From positions 47,396-111,395 of the forward strand of contig JABWCP010000013.1 in NCBI GenBank assembly GCA_013360215.1: DNA of 64,000 nt, read 5' to 3'. Shown here piece by piece: positions 17,222 through 26,986 of the stretch (position 1 is its first letter; every line of letters starts with the position of its first letter). Origin of the DNA: a bacterium (GTDB taxonomy: Bacteria > CLD3 > SB21). The notes under the pieces are model-generated. The model did no database searches. It was given only the letters and a program-made list of their open reading frames with translations, and was not told the origin of the DNA. A program made the translations under genes and the position numbers.

Positions 17222-18973
17222 TTATTCCTTAAGGTATTCTAAAATTAACACACAGGATTTTCCCAACAAGTACGTATTATCAGATTGTAACGTAACTATG
17301 CTTTTGGTTAAATTGTCATCCGTTAATGCGCCAGTCAATGATGATGCTTTGGCGATGGAGTAACCCGAAACAACGGGCAGCGCCAGTTTCTTGGTTTTTG
17401 ACAGATCAATATTCACCACTATTATGGAGAGATGTTTACCATCATTAGTTTGAAAAGCTGACGCCCTAACGAAAGAGTCCATACCACCGTCAATCATTTT
17501 TATGGATGTTAGAACAGATTTATCATGCATGATGGGAAAGAATTCTTCGTAAACCTGGGCTGCTGCCATAAAGGTAAAACTACCGTCGTTATTACGTCTA
17601 ATAGGATGCCATTGTGCAAGCCAGCTTCCATAAATCCAATAGTTGGCTCGTTCAATATTCGTTATCTGACTTGCCATCGTGAGGAAGTTGGCGGTTGATA
17701 GCGCACCTTCCCATTTAAATCCTTTGTCCGGATTAGATTGCGGAGCATCATGGGCATGATCGCCAATAACAATCTTCAATCCCTTGTTTAGCGTGACAGC
17801 TTCCCAAGATTTTAGTAATGTTTCATCTTGAAGTATGTTGGGATTTCCGGTGGCCGGATCTTCGTCATAAAAAAAGTGAGGAGATATACCCCAAAATTTT
17901 CCTGAAAAACTTGATGCATTAAGTATGGCTGTATTCCATGCAGAATTGGGGTTGCCCACAACCGGTAATGTGATTTGAATGGTAGGATCAATACGTCTCA
18001 TAGCATCAATAACCGGAGTAGCAAGAGGTATGTACTTAGAAGCATCAAAATTAAACTCACTGGGAGACCAAGGCTCATTGCCAATGTTCCATGTCCGCAC
18101 ATTGTATGGCACTTCGCGGCCGTTAGCTGCGCGCTGTGCCGCCCATGGATGGTTCCCGTCATTCGGTGCGTTGCAATACTCAACCCAATCGGCAGCATTT
18201 TGTGCGGCGCTACTTTCGCTGGAAATGGGATAAATGTTGACCATAATTTGAATATCGGCTCCAGTCAATCCTCGCGCTAATACCATTTGCATAAACTCAT
18301 CAAAACCGAAAGCCAGTATATTATTAGAATTTGGTGCGAGCTGTTGTGGTAGCCTGTTGGCGATTGGGCCTACGGTATATTTCCAGTTCCAATTCATTAC
18401 CACTGGATTTCCGGGATAGCGAACTCCCGTTACAGGTAGTTTGTTCCAGAGCGGTTGAAGTCCGGCAAGCATGGCGCCGGTCGCAATATCGTGGTAACCT
18501 ATGGATAAACCAATTCCATTGTCTAAACTACTCCGTGCATCGTAACTGATACCTAAGAGTTTTCTTGGTTTAAGATTCAGGACATGAGATTCATCTACTG
18601 TAACAATCAATGTGTTCGGATCGGGAGACACAAATACGGTTACAGAGGCTGAGTCTGCTCCATATTTGTTGATTGCTTTTAGTTGGTAGGTTGTGGTATT
18701 GAACGGAGTAACAATATAGCTCACGCTTGTTATGGCTCCGATATCATTGTCAATGGTAACTGATTCAGCGCCGGTAACATCCCATGAAAGCGTAACGCTT
18801 TCGCCGCTTGTTATGTTTTCAGGGTTAGCTATAAAGCTGTAAATAACGGGTTTTTTGTTTTTTGCTCTCGGCTCGTCTTCTTTACATGACTGGATGCCCA
18901 GTAGAAAGAATCCGATCAAATAAAAGACGGCACAGTTGCCGGGATCTATGAAGTTACCTTTATACTTTGACAT
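17222..18973 (-). CDS. Ig-domain glycoside-hydrolase-like protein (clan GH-A-like)
   Basis: 583 aa. N-terminal membrane segment with C (G-I-Q-S-C-K, possible lipobox), an Ig-like domain matching that of the next gene, then a TIM-barrel region resembling alpha-L-arabinofuranosidases and related GH-A enzymes: the acid/base signature RTWNIGNEPW, the motif AADWVEYCNAP and a C-terminal beta-sandwich. At the place where the nucleophile Glu is expected (I-T-E in the family) the sequence is KIVIGDHAHD, an Asp or nothing. The enzyme may therefore be inactive or use a different residue. Five nt before the lectin-like gene. Confidence 0.72.
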   Translation of the reverse strand: MSKYKGNFIDPGNCAVFYLIGFFLLGIQSCKEDEPRAKNKKPVIYSFIANPENITSGESVTLSWDVTGAESVTIDNDIGAITSVSYIVTPFNTTTYQLKAINKYGADSASVTVFVSPDPNTLIVTVDESHVLNLKPRKLLGISYDARSSLDNGIGLSIGYHDIATGAMLAGLQPLWNKLPVTGVRYPGNPVVMNWNWKYTVGPIANRLPQQLAPNSNNILAFGFDEFMQMVLARGLTGADIQIMVNIYPISSESSAAQNAADWVEYCNAPNDGNHPWAAQRAANGREVPYNVRTWNIGNEPWSPSEFNFDASKYIPLATPVIDAMRRIDPTIQITLPVVGNPNSAWNTAILNASSFSGKFWGISPHFFYDEDPATGNPNILQDETLLKSWEAVTLNKGLKIVIGDHAHDAPQSNPDKGFKWEGALSTANFLTMASQITNIERANYWIYGSWLAQWHPIRRNNDGSFTFMAAAQVYEEFFPIMHDKSVLTSIKMIDGGMDSFVRASAFQTNDGKHLSIIVVNIDLSKTKKLALPVVSGYSIAKASSLTGALTDDNLTKSIVTLQSDNTYLLGKSCVLILEYLKE

Positions 18974-18978
18974 CAGAT

Positions 18979-19473
18979 TTACGGGTTAAATTGTATAAAT
19001 GAGAGGGAAAAAACTATTAGAGTATCATCTGCCGTACTTGAAGAAATGTTAAGGTCAGTCAACCCGTTTACAACAAAAGCGCCATTGACTAGAGGAATTC
19101 TTGCGAATAGAAGCTGCCGGAACATGTATTTCATACATTCAAGAAACTCCATGTTCTTAGTCCCTTCATACACTATCTTCACACCTTCAACGTTGCCTGC
19201 CGGTTTTACAACAAATTGTATGCGGATTCTAAAATCCTGCTTTTCGCCAGAGCTAACGTTCCTAACGTAACAACTAGCAAAATACTGAATTTTTGAATTA
19301 ATTTTTTCTGCAATTTCACTATCCTTACGCCCAGTGCCATAGACTGCTGGCGCTGTACAGAATATGTTCAGCCTTCCGGTTTTTGAGTCTTGCGCATTTA
19401 ATAAATTATCACCACACGCAAGGGCGCATGCAAACCAAGCAAATAAAACAAACTGATTAAACAAACCTTTCAT
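18979..19473 (-). CDS. Secreted protein resembling the AgmX/PglI C-terminal domain
   Basis: 164 aa. Signal peptide up to about residue 27 (L-N-A before Q-D). The middle has the pattern of the AgmX/PglI/TonB-like C-terminal domain: I-N-S-K-I-Q-Y-F-A-S-C-Y-V, then RIRIQFVVKPAGNVEGVKIV and a Cys in ECMKYMFRQLLFARIPL. Such domains are found in gliding and energy-transducing envelope machines of FCB and myxobacteria. The match is partial, with a lower-confidence call. Adjacent to the glycosidase-like gene (5 nt) in the same block. Confidence 0.5.
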   Translation of the reverse strand: MKGLFNQFVLFAWFACALACGDNLLNAQDSKTGRLNIFCTAPAVYGTGRKDSEIAEKINSKIQYFASCYVRNVSSGEKQDFRIRIQFVVKPAGNVEGVKIVYEGTKNMEFLECMKYMFRQLLFARIPLVNGAFVVNGLTDLNISSSTADDTLIVFSLSFIQFNP

Positions 19474-19489
19474 GAATTATGTTCTAAAT

Positions 19490-20194
19490 CTAATTAGTAT
19501 AAATTAATTTTAACTGAGCAGCAGTCAAGCCGATATCAAACAAAGCCACTTCATCAATACTTCCCTTAAAGCTGTCACCGCTCAAACCAAGCCGCGTCCC
19601 AATGAACAAAGGAGACGTGTCGATGACAAGCGCGTTCGCGGCTGATAAGGATCCTACCTCTTCACCATTAACATATAATCTCATCGTTATCCCATCATAG
19701 CTTCCAGCTATATGCATCCACTGATTTAGAGAATAACCGGTATTGCGTACTTCAGAATTATTAATACTAAATATCACGTCTCCCGTCCCGGATAATGCTA
19801 ACTTATAAGGTGACGGCAATCCGCCCCCTTTCGTTAGAATGTATTGTGTTTTTTGTTCTTCAGCATAAACCCATGCTGTAATGGTGATGCCGTTTAAGAA
19901 ATGAAATGCGGTGTCATCGGGAACGGTTATTAAATCATCCGTCCCGTCAAAGTGATAAGCATCATTGACTGAATCATTGTGTCCGGCCGTCAATAGCGGA
20001 CCAAAGGAAGTCCCAATATGTTGATTGGCTGATGCATCGTCGGTATTGCCATGAAATGGGTAATAGGCTACCGCTTCGCTATAAGGATTGCCAGTACTGT
20101 CTGTATCAGTAATGTCCGTATCCTCGTGAATATTCTCATCACAAGACATCGCTATAACCAACACAATTATCAGAGCGAATAAATTGAAGCGCAT
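19490..20194 (-). CDS. LamG-domain lipoprotein
   Basis: 234 aa. Lipoprotein signal with S-C-D at about residue 18. The rest is a typical LamG/concanavalin-like jelly roll: YYPFHGNTDDASANQHIG, HFDGTDDLITVPDD, ITAWVYAEEQ, WMHIAGSYDGITMRLYVNGE, PLFIGTRLGLSGDSFKGSIDEVALF. It probably binds carbohydrate at the cell surface. Gap of 222 nt to the TonB receptor start of unit upstream; 16 nt to the next gene. Confidence 0.85.
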   Translation of the reverse strand: MRFNLFALIIVLVIAMSCDENIHEDTDITDTDSTGNPYSEAVAYYPFHGNTDDASANQHIGTSFGPLLTAGHNDSVNDAYHFDGTDDLITVPDDTAFHFLNGITITAWVYAEEQKTQYILTKGGGLPSPYKLALSGTGDVIFSINNSEVRNTGYSLNQWMHIAGSYDGITMRLYVNGEEVGSLSAANALVIDTSPLFIGTRLGLSGDSFKGSIDEVALFDIGLTAAQLKLIYTN

Positions 20195-20416
20195 GTTTAC
20201 TCCTTGTTAGTTTCTATATTCTATAAAAGAGTATATTGAATTCGCCCCATCCATTTCCGATCCATGCGCCGATACAGGAGTTGACGGGTTTCGATCTGCG
20301 TTCTCCCAAGAAATAACAAGCGAAAAAAAATACATACGATTGAGTCTATTATTTCATTCTTCACTTTCAACTAAACACTTGAGCTATTAAGCTTATTTGT
20401 GTAAGCAAACGCACTC

Positions 20417-22384
20417 TTAAAACGCATATTGAATTCTTAATAAAAACTCTCTCTCTAAACCGGAAACGGGATTGTGTCCGCCATTATATCCTTGAGGAAA
20501 TTCGTAATGTTCTCCAAGAATATTGTATATACCCACACCGACATCTAATTTTGAGACAACATGACGGTACAACAAATAGAGATTTATCTGATAACTTGGA
20601 TCAAACGCTTTAATTCCAATGTTGGGGTCTACGCCGTCATAACCATAGCGTGTGCTCTGATAAATAAAGGAAGGGCTGACGGATAAACTAGCGGTTGGGA
20701 ACCAAGTAATGATTCCTGCAATCTTATGCTTTGCCATAGCTAAATAGTAATTCGATTTGCCGGGAACTTCGTAATCATTGATAGAATTCTTATTGGCCGT
20801 CGTGTAAAAAGAATAATTTACAATGAAATTGTTTTTGCCTAATCTGTATTTATTCTCGATCTCAATCCCGCGAGACCCGGTTTTTCCGAAATTCTGATAA
20901 CCTTCAACTACTACATCATTTATAGAGTCGTAATCGGCGCGATAAACGATAGGTTTATGTGTCGTTATATCATACACATTGGCGGTCAAATTCATATCTT
21001 TGGATACTTGCCATCCTAATTCTGCTTCAAGTACCGTAGTTATTTCCGGCTTGATATCAAATTGTTTTCCACTTCGTATGTTTTCAACGACGGGAGAGCG
21101 GAAAGCGCGGCTGGCTAATAGTTTCAAATGCCACTTATCGAAGGTTTTATTGAAAGCAGCGCGCGGTACAAACGATGTGCCGTATACGTTATGTCTTTCA
21201 AAACGCGCTCCTACTGTTATGCGACCAAATGGGATTGCTGAGTTTATTTGGGCGAAAGAGGACATATTATAAAATGTGGCAGAAGTTTTGTTAAAGTTGT
21301 CGCCATAAAGTCCGGATATTTCGTCAGCATGGTACGCGGCATCGCTTGAGTACTCGACGCCGACTAGCAATCCGGTATTTTTAGTAAATTCATACTGTGA
21401 TATGACATCAACCGTGTTCCTATAAATTCTCTTGCGATAAGTTATGTAGCTATCTACTGAATCGTAGGCAATGTTCCATGGCCGCTGCCATGTAATGTTG
21501 ATATGAGGTGTAAGAGTCCATTTATCATTCAATTGAAAATCATATTTGATATCAGACGCGATAGTCTTAAATGTCTGTGCTTTTGTTTTGGAAAAGTTGG
21601 CGTCAAAGCCGTCATTTATCTTATTTACATAATTTTCATACATAAACAGTGCGCTAAACGCATGGTGTTTTACACGTATGGTTGCGAACATCGGATCATG
21701 TGTATTCTCTTTAAGAGAAAAGGAATTACCGTAAATATCTGTAAATCTTCGATAGGAAGGGTGTGTCTGTCCTAAAAAAACCGATGTAACTATTTCTCCA
21801 TTTTCCCAACCGTGACTGTAAGCCGCGCTGACATCACGCCTTGAAAACGATTTATTAAATTTGCCCAAATTTGATGTCAAATTAAAACCGTTGATCTGTT
21901 CGGCGCCTTTAGTGATCACGTTGATCACGGCATATTCGGCAAATCCCCCATAGACAGCAGACCCGGGCCCGCGAATAATCTCAATACGTCTAATTTGATT
22001 CAAAGGAAATCTATTTTGCAAAACCAAGTTGCCAAAAAGTAATTCATTCACAGCCTGTCCGTCCCACAAGAATAGTATTTTTCCTTCCGGGGCCCACAAT
22101 CCACGCACTGCAGGGCGCCCAACACCCAAAATATCCCCCTGAAAATCCATTCCAGGTATTAGTCTCAGCACATCAACCATATCTCGGGCGCCGGAACTTG
22201 TTATTTCATCCTCTGTTATCACAGTAATAATTCCAGGTGTTTCACGTACATTGAGTCCGCCGGTTTTAGTTGCAACTTGTACGATGTCAACGTTTAAGAG
22301 TTCCTCAAGCGTCATGTTTTCATAATCCGCAGTTTGCGACCACGCCAGGGTTGCACTGAAAAGCATCAAGTAGAGGTGTTTCAC
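20417..22384 (-). CDS. TonB-dependent outer-membrane receptor
   Basis: 655 aa. Signal peptide (1-16), a plug domain with ETPGIITVITEDEI, RDMVDVLRLIPGM, GRPAVRG and RIEIIRGPGSAVYGGFAEYAVINVITKG, then a 22-strand-like barrel ending in an aromatic residue (LRIQYAF). It is on the small side. The N-terminal plug prefix NMTLEELLNVDIVQVATKT marks the vitamin B12/siderophore-like and glycan TonB receptors; the substrate is unknown. The adjacent YfiR-like gene (35 nt) and kinases suggest it reports on envelope or nutrient state. Confidence 0.93.
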   Translation of the reverse strand: MKHLYLMLFSATLAWSQTADYENMTLEELLNVDIVQVATKTGGLNVRETPGIITVITEDEITSSGARDMVDVLRLIPGMDFQGDILGVGRPAVRGLWAPEGKILFLWDGQAVNELLFGNLVLQNRFPLNQIRRIEIIRGPGSAVYGGFAEYAVINVITKGAEQINGFNLTSNLGKFNKSFSRRDVSAAYSHGWENGEIVTSVFLGQTHPSYRRFTDIYGNSFSLKENTHDPMFATIRVKHHAFSALFMYENYVNKINDGFDANFSKTKAQTFKTIASDIKYDFQLNDKWTLTPHINITWQRPWNIAYDSVDSYITYRKRIYRNTVDVISQYEFTKNTGLLVGVEYSSDAAYHADEISGLYGDNFNKTSATFYNMSSFAQINSAIPFGRITVGARFERHNVYGTSFVPRAAFNKTFDKWHLKLLASRAFRSPVVENIRSGKQFDIKPEITTVLEAELGWQVSKDMNLTANVYDITTHKPIVYRADYDSINDVVVEGYQNFGKTGSRGIEIENKYRLGKNNFIVNYSFYTTANKNSINDYEVPGKSNYYLAMAKHKIAGIITWFPTASLSVSPSFIYQSTRYGYDGVDPNIGIKAFDPSYQINLYLLYRHVVSKLDVGVGIYNILGEHYEFPQGYNGGHNPVSGLEREFLLRIQYAF

Positions 22385-22419
22385 GGGGGTTCTCCTTTAA
22401 ATGGTTTGGTGACGTTATT

Positions 22420-22950
22420 TTATTTTATCACTTGAGCCACTTTAAAAATTGCCGCATTCCACGTTATTCCCTGTAACGATGATGAGTTCAAGTTGACTAT
22501 GATTTTTGGTTTATTGTCATTCCCCGGTATAATTCCTAACGATGCCCCGCTCTCAATAATAGTAAGCCGTTTTGCTATAGTCATTATTTTATTCTTATTT
22601 GCATATTCAAATACCGCTTTAGGATCTTGTACATCCCCAATGTATATCACATCCGGAGGATTAAATGGCAATGTCGTTCCAAAGGTTACGGTCACAATAG
22701 TTGAAGTCCCGACCTTTTTTCCTTCATACGCTTTGAGTTTCTCTCCAAGCTTGGGTTGCAGCAAGACAAAGATTGTTAAGGAACGATCTATTGAAAGGCG
22801 CCGTTCATAATGCAATACCTTAACGATCAAGGGTGCAAGAATCTCGTTGGGTATCTCTTCATCTTGGCTATGAGCGGGATTATGTACTGATAGTAATCCA
22901 GCAAGTAAAATCACCAAAACAAAAATATCAAAAGTATAAGAGGTTTTCAT
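22420..22950 (-). CDS. YfiR/HmsC-like periplasmic protein (DUF4154)
   Basis: 176 aa. Signal peptide, then the compact periplasmic domain recognised by LIVKVLHYERRL, VVTFGTTLPF-like middle, PPDVIYIG and the C-terminal IIVNLNSSSLQGITWNAAIFKVAQVI. In Pseudomonas YfiR represses a membrane diguanylate cyclase; here no GGDEF gene is adjacent, but several sensor kinases are, so it probably acts on one of them. Small-gap neighbour of the TonB receptor. Confidence 0.8.
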   Translation of the reverse strand: MKTSYTFDIFVLVILLAGLLSVHNPAHSQDEEIPNEILAPLIVKVLHYERRLSIDRSLTIFVLLQPKLGEKLKAYEGKKVGTSTIVTVTFGTTLPFNPPDVIYIGDVQDPKAVFEYANKNKIMTIAKRLTIIESGASLGIIPGNDNKPKIIVNLNSSSLQGITWNAAIFKVAQVIK

Positions 22951-23044
22951 GGACGTTATATTAAGTTCTACCGTGCGTATTATTATTTGTGATTCGAAAG
23001 AAGTCGGTTTTCATATGGTCTTTAGACGAAAGCTTTCATAAAAA

Positions 23045-23443
23045 CTAGCTTGCAAATCGTGATTTTGCCCTCATTATGCCATTGGTAACGGCCGCAGTCA
23101 GTAGTCGGGTCGGGCAAGATTTAGTCAAAAACTCATCAATTACTTTGGCTTTGATCATGTTGTCCATTTCGGCTTCTACTTCAGAATATCCGGAATAAAT
23201 AATATTGTAAGTGCGGAATTCAGGATAAAGTTCTTTAACTTTCATTAAGAACTGAAGACCGTTCATCTCAGGCATTCTATGGTCACTGATAATGACAGAG
23301 ACCTTTTTGTTCGTTTCTAACTCTTTGATCGCGTTCTTTGGTTCGGTAAAAGTCAAGACATGAAAGTCGTCTTCAAATAAAAGGCGGAGTGATTTGCCGA
23401 TTTCCGGATCATCGTCTACGCACATTATGGTGTCGATTAGCAT
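23045..23443 (-). CDS. Stand-alone receiver (REC) response regulator
   Basis: 132 aa. One receiver domain only: acidic pocket CVDDDPE, phospho-acceptor Asp in VIISDHRMPEMNG, and a Thr/Ser-containing IIYSGYSE and FLTKSCP (Lys) ending. No output domain. Its start overlaps the 3' end of the sensor kinase gene by 7 nt, so the two form a coupled pair; it may be a phosphate sink or act through protein contacts. Confidence 0.9.
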   Translation of the reverse strand: MLIDTIMCVDDDPEIGKSLRLLFEDDFHVLTFTEPKNAIKELETNKKVSVIISDHRMPEMNGLQFLMKVKELYPEFRTYNIIYSGYSEVEAEMDNMIKAKVIDEFLTKSCPTRLLTAAVTNGIMRAKSRFAS

Positions 23444-24933
23444 AAGACCTCTTTTTCTTTTATATGTTGATTTGTATGGGAAATCGGGAGAGTTATGATA
23501 AATTCCGTTCCTACCCCTAATTGTGAATTAAAAGAAATTTCGCCGTTGTGTTTGAGCATTATATCGTAGCTTATGGACATGCCCAATCCAGTACCTTTGC
23601 CAACGGGTTTCGTAGTAAAGAAGGGGTCAAAAATTTTATTTTTAACTTCATCGGGTATACCTTGCCCATTGTCAGAAATGGTTATTAAAACATACTCGTT
23701 TCGTCTAGACGTAAAAATCGATATTAATCCTTGTTCCGGTATGGCCTGAATAGCGTTTGTTAAGATATTCATGAATACCTGGCTCAACTGACCTGGAAAA
23801 CATTCTATTTCAGGCAAGTCGCCGTATCTCTTTTCGACAACAATCTTACTTTTTAACTGGTTCTGTAGTAAGATCAGCACCGAATCGATAATTTTGTGAA
23901 GATTTGAGAATTTCATCTCGCGTTGATCTTTTCTAGTGAAATTAAGAAGTCCTTCAACGATTTCTCCGATCCTTGTACTGGCTAGTTCCATGGCAGGCAA
24001 CATCTCATTAGATATCATAGATGATATGTTCTTGACAGACTCCATACTTCCACTGTTTTCTATGACGCGCATCTTTTTCTCTACCACCGTCAAATAATGG
24101 TCTATGGTGGCCCTTGGCGTATTAATTTCGTGCGCAACGCCTGCAACCATCTGCCCAATTGCCGATAACTTTTCTGATTGAACCAGTTGGTTTTGAGCCT
24201 CTTTTATCTTCTCAAGATTATCTTCCAGTGTTTTATTCATTTCAGACAGTTGCTCCGATTTCTCTTCGGACAATTTCTTTTCTTCAATCAGCGAATGTTG
24301 GGCTACCTCCACCTGTAATGCCGTTTTATTCAGCAAATAACCCATCCAAAGCATTGCAAATAAAACTATCAAGCCAATTGTAAGGAACAGAATACTATTG
24401 CGTGACGTTCGGTCAATTAAGTAATCTTTCGAATATGCGATACCAATCAAGCCGATTTTGTGTTGTTCTACGTCAATCATCGGTAACCATGCGATAATTT
24501 CATTTTCGAATTCATGAAAGGATTCTTGTGTGTTTTCGGATTTAATATGTGAACCATTTATATTCGGTGTCGGATCTCTGATAATTTGTCTTTTTTCATT
24601 GTCTAAATGTCGTATCAAATGGTTGTTTTCATCATATATCTGAACCCACCGTAACGTAATTTCATCTTCTGAAGAGCGTCGTAATAAAAGATTTAATGAT
24701 TGATCGATTGAGGCGCCATCATCTAACATCATTGCTTGTGTACCCACCGACAGGTTCTCGGACAATAGTTTGCCAATAAACTCGACGTCACGGTAAACAA
24801 TTTCGGTAGCCATTCGTTTAGCTTGGTAAGGGGAGAAAAAAATCAACAAGCCTATCCAAGAAATGCATATAAATCCGATTAATAGGTATATTCGAAAACG
24901 AATATTGTGAGATCTACCGATTACATTTTTCAT
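23437..24933 (-). CDS. Membrane sensor histidine kinase
   Basis: 498 aa. Two hydrophobic segments (near 10-30 and 180-200) flank a periplasmic sensing loop of about 150 residues; a long coiled coil with [10 protein letters not shown] follows, then a HisKA domain with the phospho-acceptor His in [20 protein letters not shown] and an HATPase domain (N box NAIQAIPE, G boxes [10 protein letters not shown] and [11 protein letters not shown]). Stop overlaps the receiver gene; its ATG overlaps the stop of the hybrid kinase gene (24930-24933), so the three are a translational unit. Confidence 0.93.
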   Translation of the reverse strand: MKNVIGRSHNIRFRIYLLIGFICISWIGLLIFFSPYQAKRMATEIVYRDVEFIGKLLSENLSVGTQAMMLDDGASIDQSLNLLLRRSSEDEITLRWVQIYDENNHLIRHLDNEKRQIIRDPTPNINGSHIKSENTQESFHEFENEIIAWLPMIDVEQHKIGLIGIAYSKDYLIDRTSRNSILFLTIGLIVLFAMLWMGYLLNKTALQVEVAQHSLIEEKKLSEEKSEQLSEMNKTLEDNLEKIKEAQNQLVQSEKLSAIGQMVAGVAHEINTPRATIDHYLTVVEKKMRVIENSGSMESVKNISSMISNEMLPAMELASTRIGEIVEGLLNFTRKDQREMKFSNLHKIIDSVLILLQNQLKSKIVVEKRYGDLPEIECFPGQLSQVFMNILTNAIQAIPEQGLISIFTSRRNEYVLITISDNGQGIPDEVKNKIFDPFFTTKPVGKGTGLGMSISYDIMLKHNGEISFNSQLGVGTEFIITLPISHTNQHIKEKEVLC

Positions 24934-26897
24934 AGAGTAACTTCTCGAATGGTAGAAACAAGTTTTTCAATAGAAAACGGTTTCGCTAGGAATGTAAAGC
25001 CGCCGTTTGTGTAACATAAGTCAATTTGAGGGTCCATACCGCCACTGATAAGTATGGCTTTTATCTCGGGGTGAGACTTTTTAACGTGTTGAATGAAAGT
25101 TAATCCGTCCATTTCAGGCATATGAAAATCACAAATGATCAAAGAGATGTCTTTGCCAGAATCTTTTATTATTTGAAGGCCATCATTTCCAGTTCTAGTT
25201 GATATGACAGGATATCCTTTTTGATTTAGCATATCTTGGAGCACCTCTAATACATTTTCTTCATCATCTACCAAAAGTATCTTCGGTAAAGGTTGGGTTT
25301 GCTTATTCTGTGTTGCGGAATCAGGCACAAGAGAGTTTGAAATGTTTAAAGATTGTTCGGCTAAATCCGACGGAGATGATCTCAACGTTTTTGATGAAGC
25401 GGGAAGATAAAATGTAAAAACGGTACCTTTACCGGTATTACTAGCTACATCAATAAAGCCCCCATGTCCTCTTAAAATAGATTGGACGATTGAAAGGCCT
25501 AAGCCAGATCCTTTTTTTTCTTCTTTGGTTGAAAAAAAGGGGCTAAATAGTCTGGCGCGTATATCGGGATTGATGCCGACGCCTGTATCCTCAACGGAAA
25601 TAGCCACATAAGTTCCCGCTTTTACGCCTGGACGGCTTCGTGCTTTCGTCGTATCGATGCTACAATTATATGAACTAATCGTCATGACCCCTCCATCCGG
25701 CATGGCGTCTCGCGCATTCACGCATAAATTCATTAAGATTTGATGTATTTGAGTTTGATTGCCTAAAACGGGATAAAGATCAAAGTGGATACGTATAGCC
25801 AGTTGAATATTTTTGGGAAAAGTTTCATTGATTATTCTTGCCATTTCTAATACGCAATCATTGGGCTGAACAACTTCAAACTGATCTTTGATACCCTTGC
25901 TAAACGATAAAATCTGTTTGACTAAATGGGACGCTCTTTGAACGTTTTTGTCGATCATTTCTATATAACGCCTGTCTTCTCCTTTTTGTCTTTCGGAGAG
26001 CAAAGAAATAGAAATAGAAATAGGAGTTAAAATATTGTTGAGGTCGTGAGCGATACCACCAGCCAGTCCCCCAAGAGTATAAATGCGTTGGTTTCTCAGT
26101 AGATGGATTTCATCTTTTAAATCATTCTTTGTTTTCTCGAGATGTATAGCAAAAAGATGAGGATTTTTCTTGATCAGTCGCCATTCGCTATGGATATAAT
26201 CGTCTAAAGAATAAAGGGATAGCCGTCCTTTCCATTGTCCATTTTCTATAGCAGCTTTTCTAGCGGAAGGTAACATTTCATTAGCATCGCGGACGATATC
26301 GAATAACGAAGTCTTGGTGTTGGGTAATTTATGACCATAAATATTAATGGCAGAAGTGTTAGCGTATTCGATCGTCAAGGCCTCGTTACACAACCACATC
26401 GGTTCATTAGAAAACTCGATTAGTTGATTAAATTCGTCGTTTGTTCCTTGCGAATCGTATGCTAAGCTGTAACTCATGAGTGAACCATAATGAGTGTTTT
26501 TTATAATGAATGGCCAACCTTCAACTACGACTGGTATATGTTTATTGTTTTTTGTTTTTCGTATTGTATGAAGTTTTATCTGTTGTTTGTCGAGCAGCTT
26601 TTGATAAATAGTGAAAGCTTCATCATGCAAGTAAGGCGGTTGCAAGAATGAGTTCAGGTTTTTTCCAGAAACCTCCTTTTGAGAGAAACTAAACATCTGT
26701 TCAAAAGCAGAATTGACAAAGAATATGTTGTCATTCAAGTCTATTACCGCAAGGCCGGATTTGAACTTTTCAGCAAAAAATGCTAGCCACGGGTTCAACC
26801 GCCTCAAGGATTCACTTTTAGGGGCATGCAACACTTCAGATTGGTCGTTGCTTTTTATGGGACGAAGTACATGGGTTTTCATACCATTACAATACAA
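24930..26897 (-). CDS. PAS-PAS hybrid histidine kinase with C-terminal receiver
   Basis: 655 aa, soluble. Order: PAS (about 40-110, ending SGKNLNSFLQPP), second PAS (about 155-250, NEALTIEYANTSAINIYG), HisKA with the His in LAGGIAHDLNNILTPISI, HATPase (NARDAMPDGG, DTGVGI, GSGLGLSI) and a receiver domain (LLVDDEENVLEVL, Asp in CDFHMPEMDG). No membrane segment. Translation may begin at the first ATG or at the second Met five codons later. Operon member with the kinase downstream; the LuxR regulator lies 89 nt upstream. Confidence 0.93.
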   Translation of the reverse strand: MYCNGMKTHVLRPIKSNDQSEVLHAPKSESLRRLNPWLAFFAEKFKSGLAVIDLNDNIFFVNSAFEQMFSFSQKEVSGKNLNSFLQPPYLHDEAFTIYQKLLDKQQIKLHTIRKTKNNKHIPVVVEGWPFIIKNTHYGSLMSYSLAYDSQGTNDEFNQLIEFSNEPMWLCNEALTIEYANTSAINIYGHKLPNTKTSLFDIVRDANEMLPSARKAAIENGQWKGRLSLYSLDDYIHSEWRLIKKNPHLFAIHLEKTKNDLKDEIHLLRNQRIYTLGGLAGGIAHDLNNILTPISISISLLSERQKGEDRRYIEMIDKNVQRASHLVKQILSFSKGIKDQFEVVQPNDCVLEMARIINETFPKNIQLAIRIHFDLYPVLGNQTQIHQILMNLCVNARDAMPDGGVMTISSYNCSIDTTKARSRPGVKAGTYVAISVEDTGVGINPDIRARLFSPFFSTKEEKKGSGLGLSIVQSILRGHGGFIDVASNTGKGTVFTFYLPASSKTLRSSPSDLAEQSLNISNSLVPDSATQNKQTQPLPKILLVDDEENVLEVLQDMLNQKGYPVISTRTGNDGLQIIKDSGKDISLIICDFHMPEMDGLTFIQHVKKSHPEIKAILISGGMDPQIDLCYTNGGFTFLAKPFSIEKLVSTIREVTL

Positions 26898-26986
26898 TCA
26901 AGTCGATGGCGTAACAATAGTCCAAACGGACAGTGTTGGAGTTAATCCGGATTTTATTTGGAAGAAACTAACCGAAAAGACAGGTA

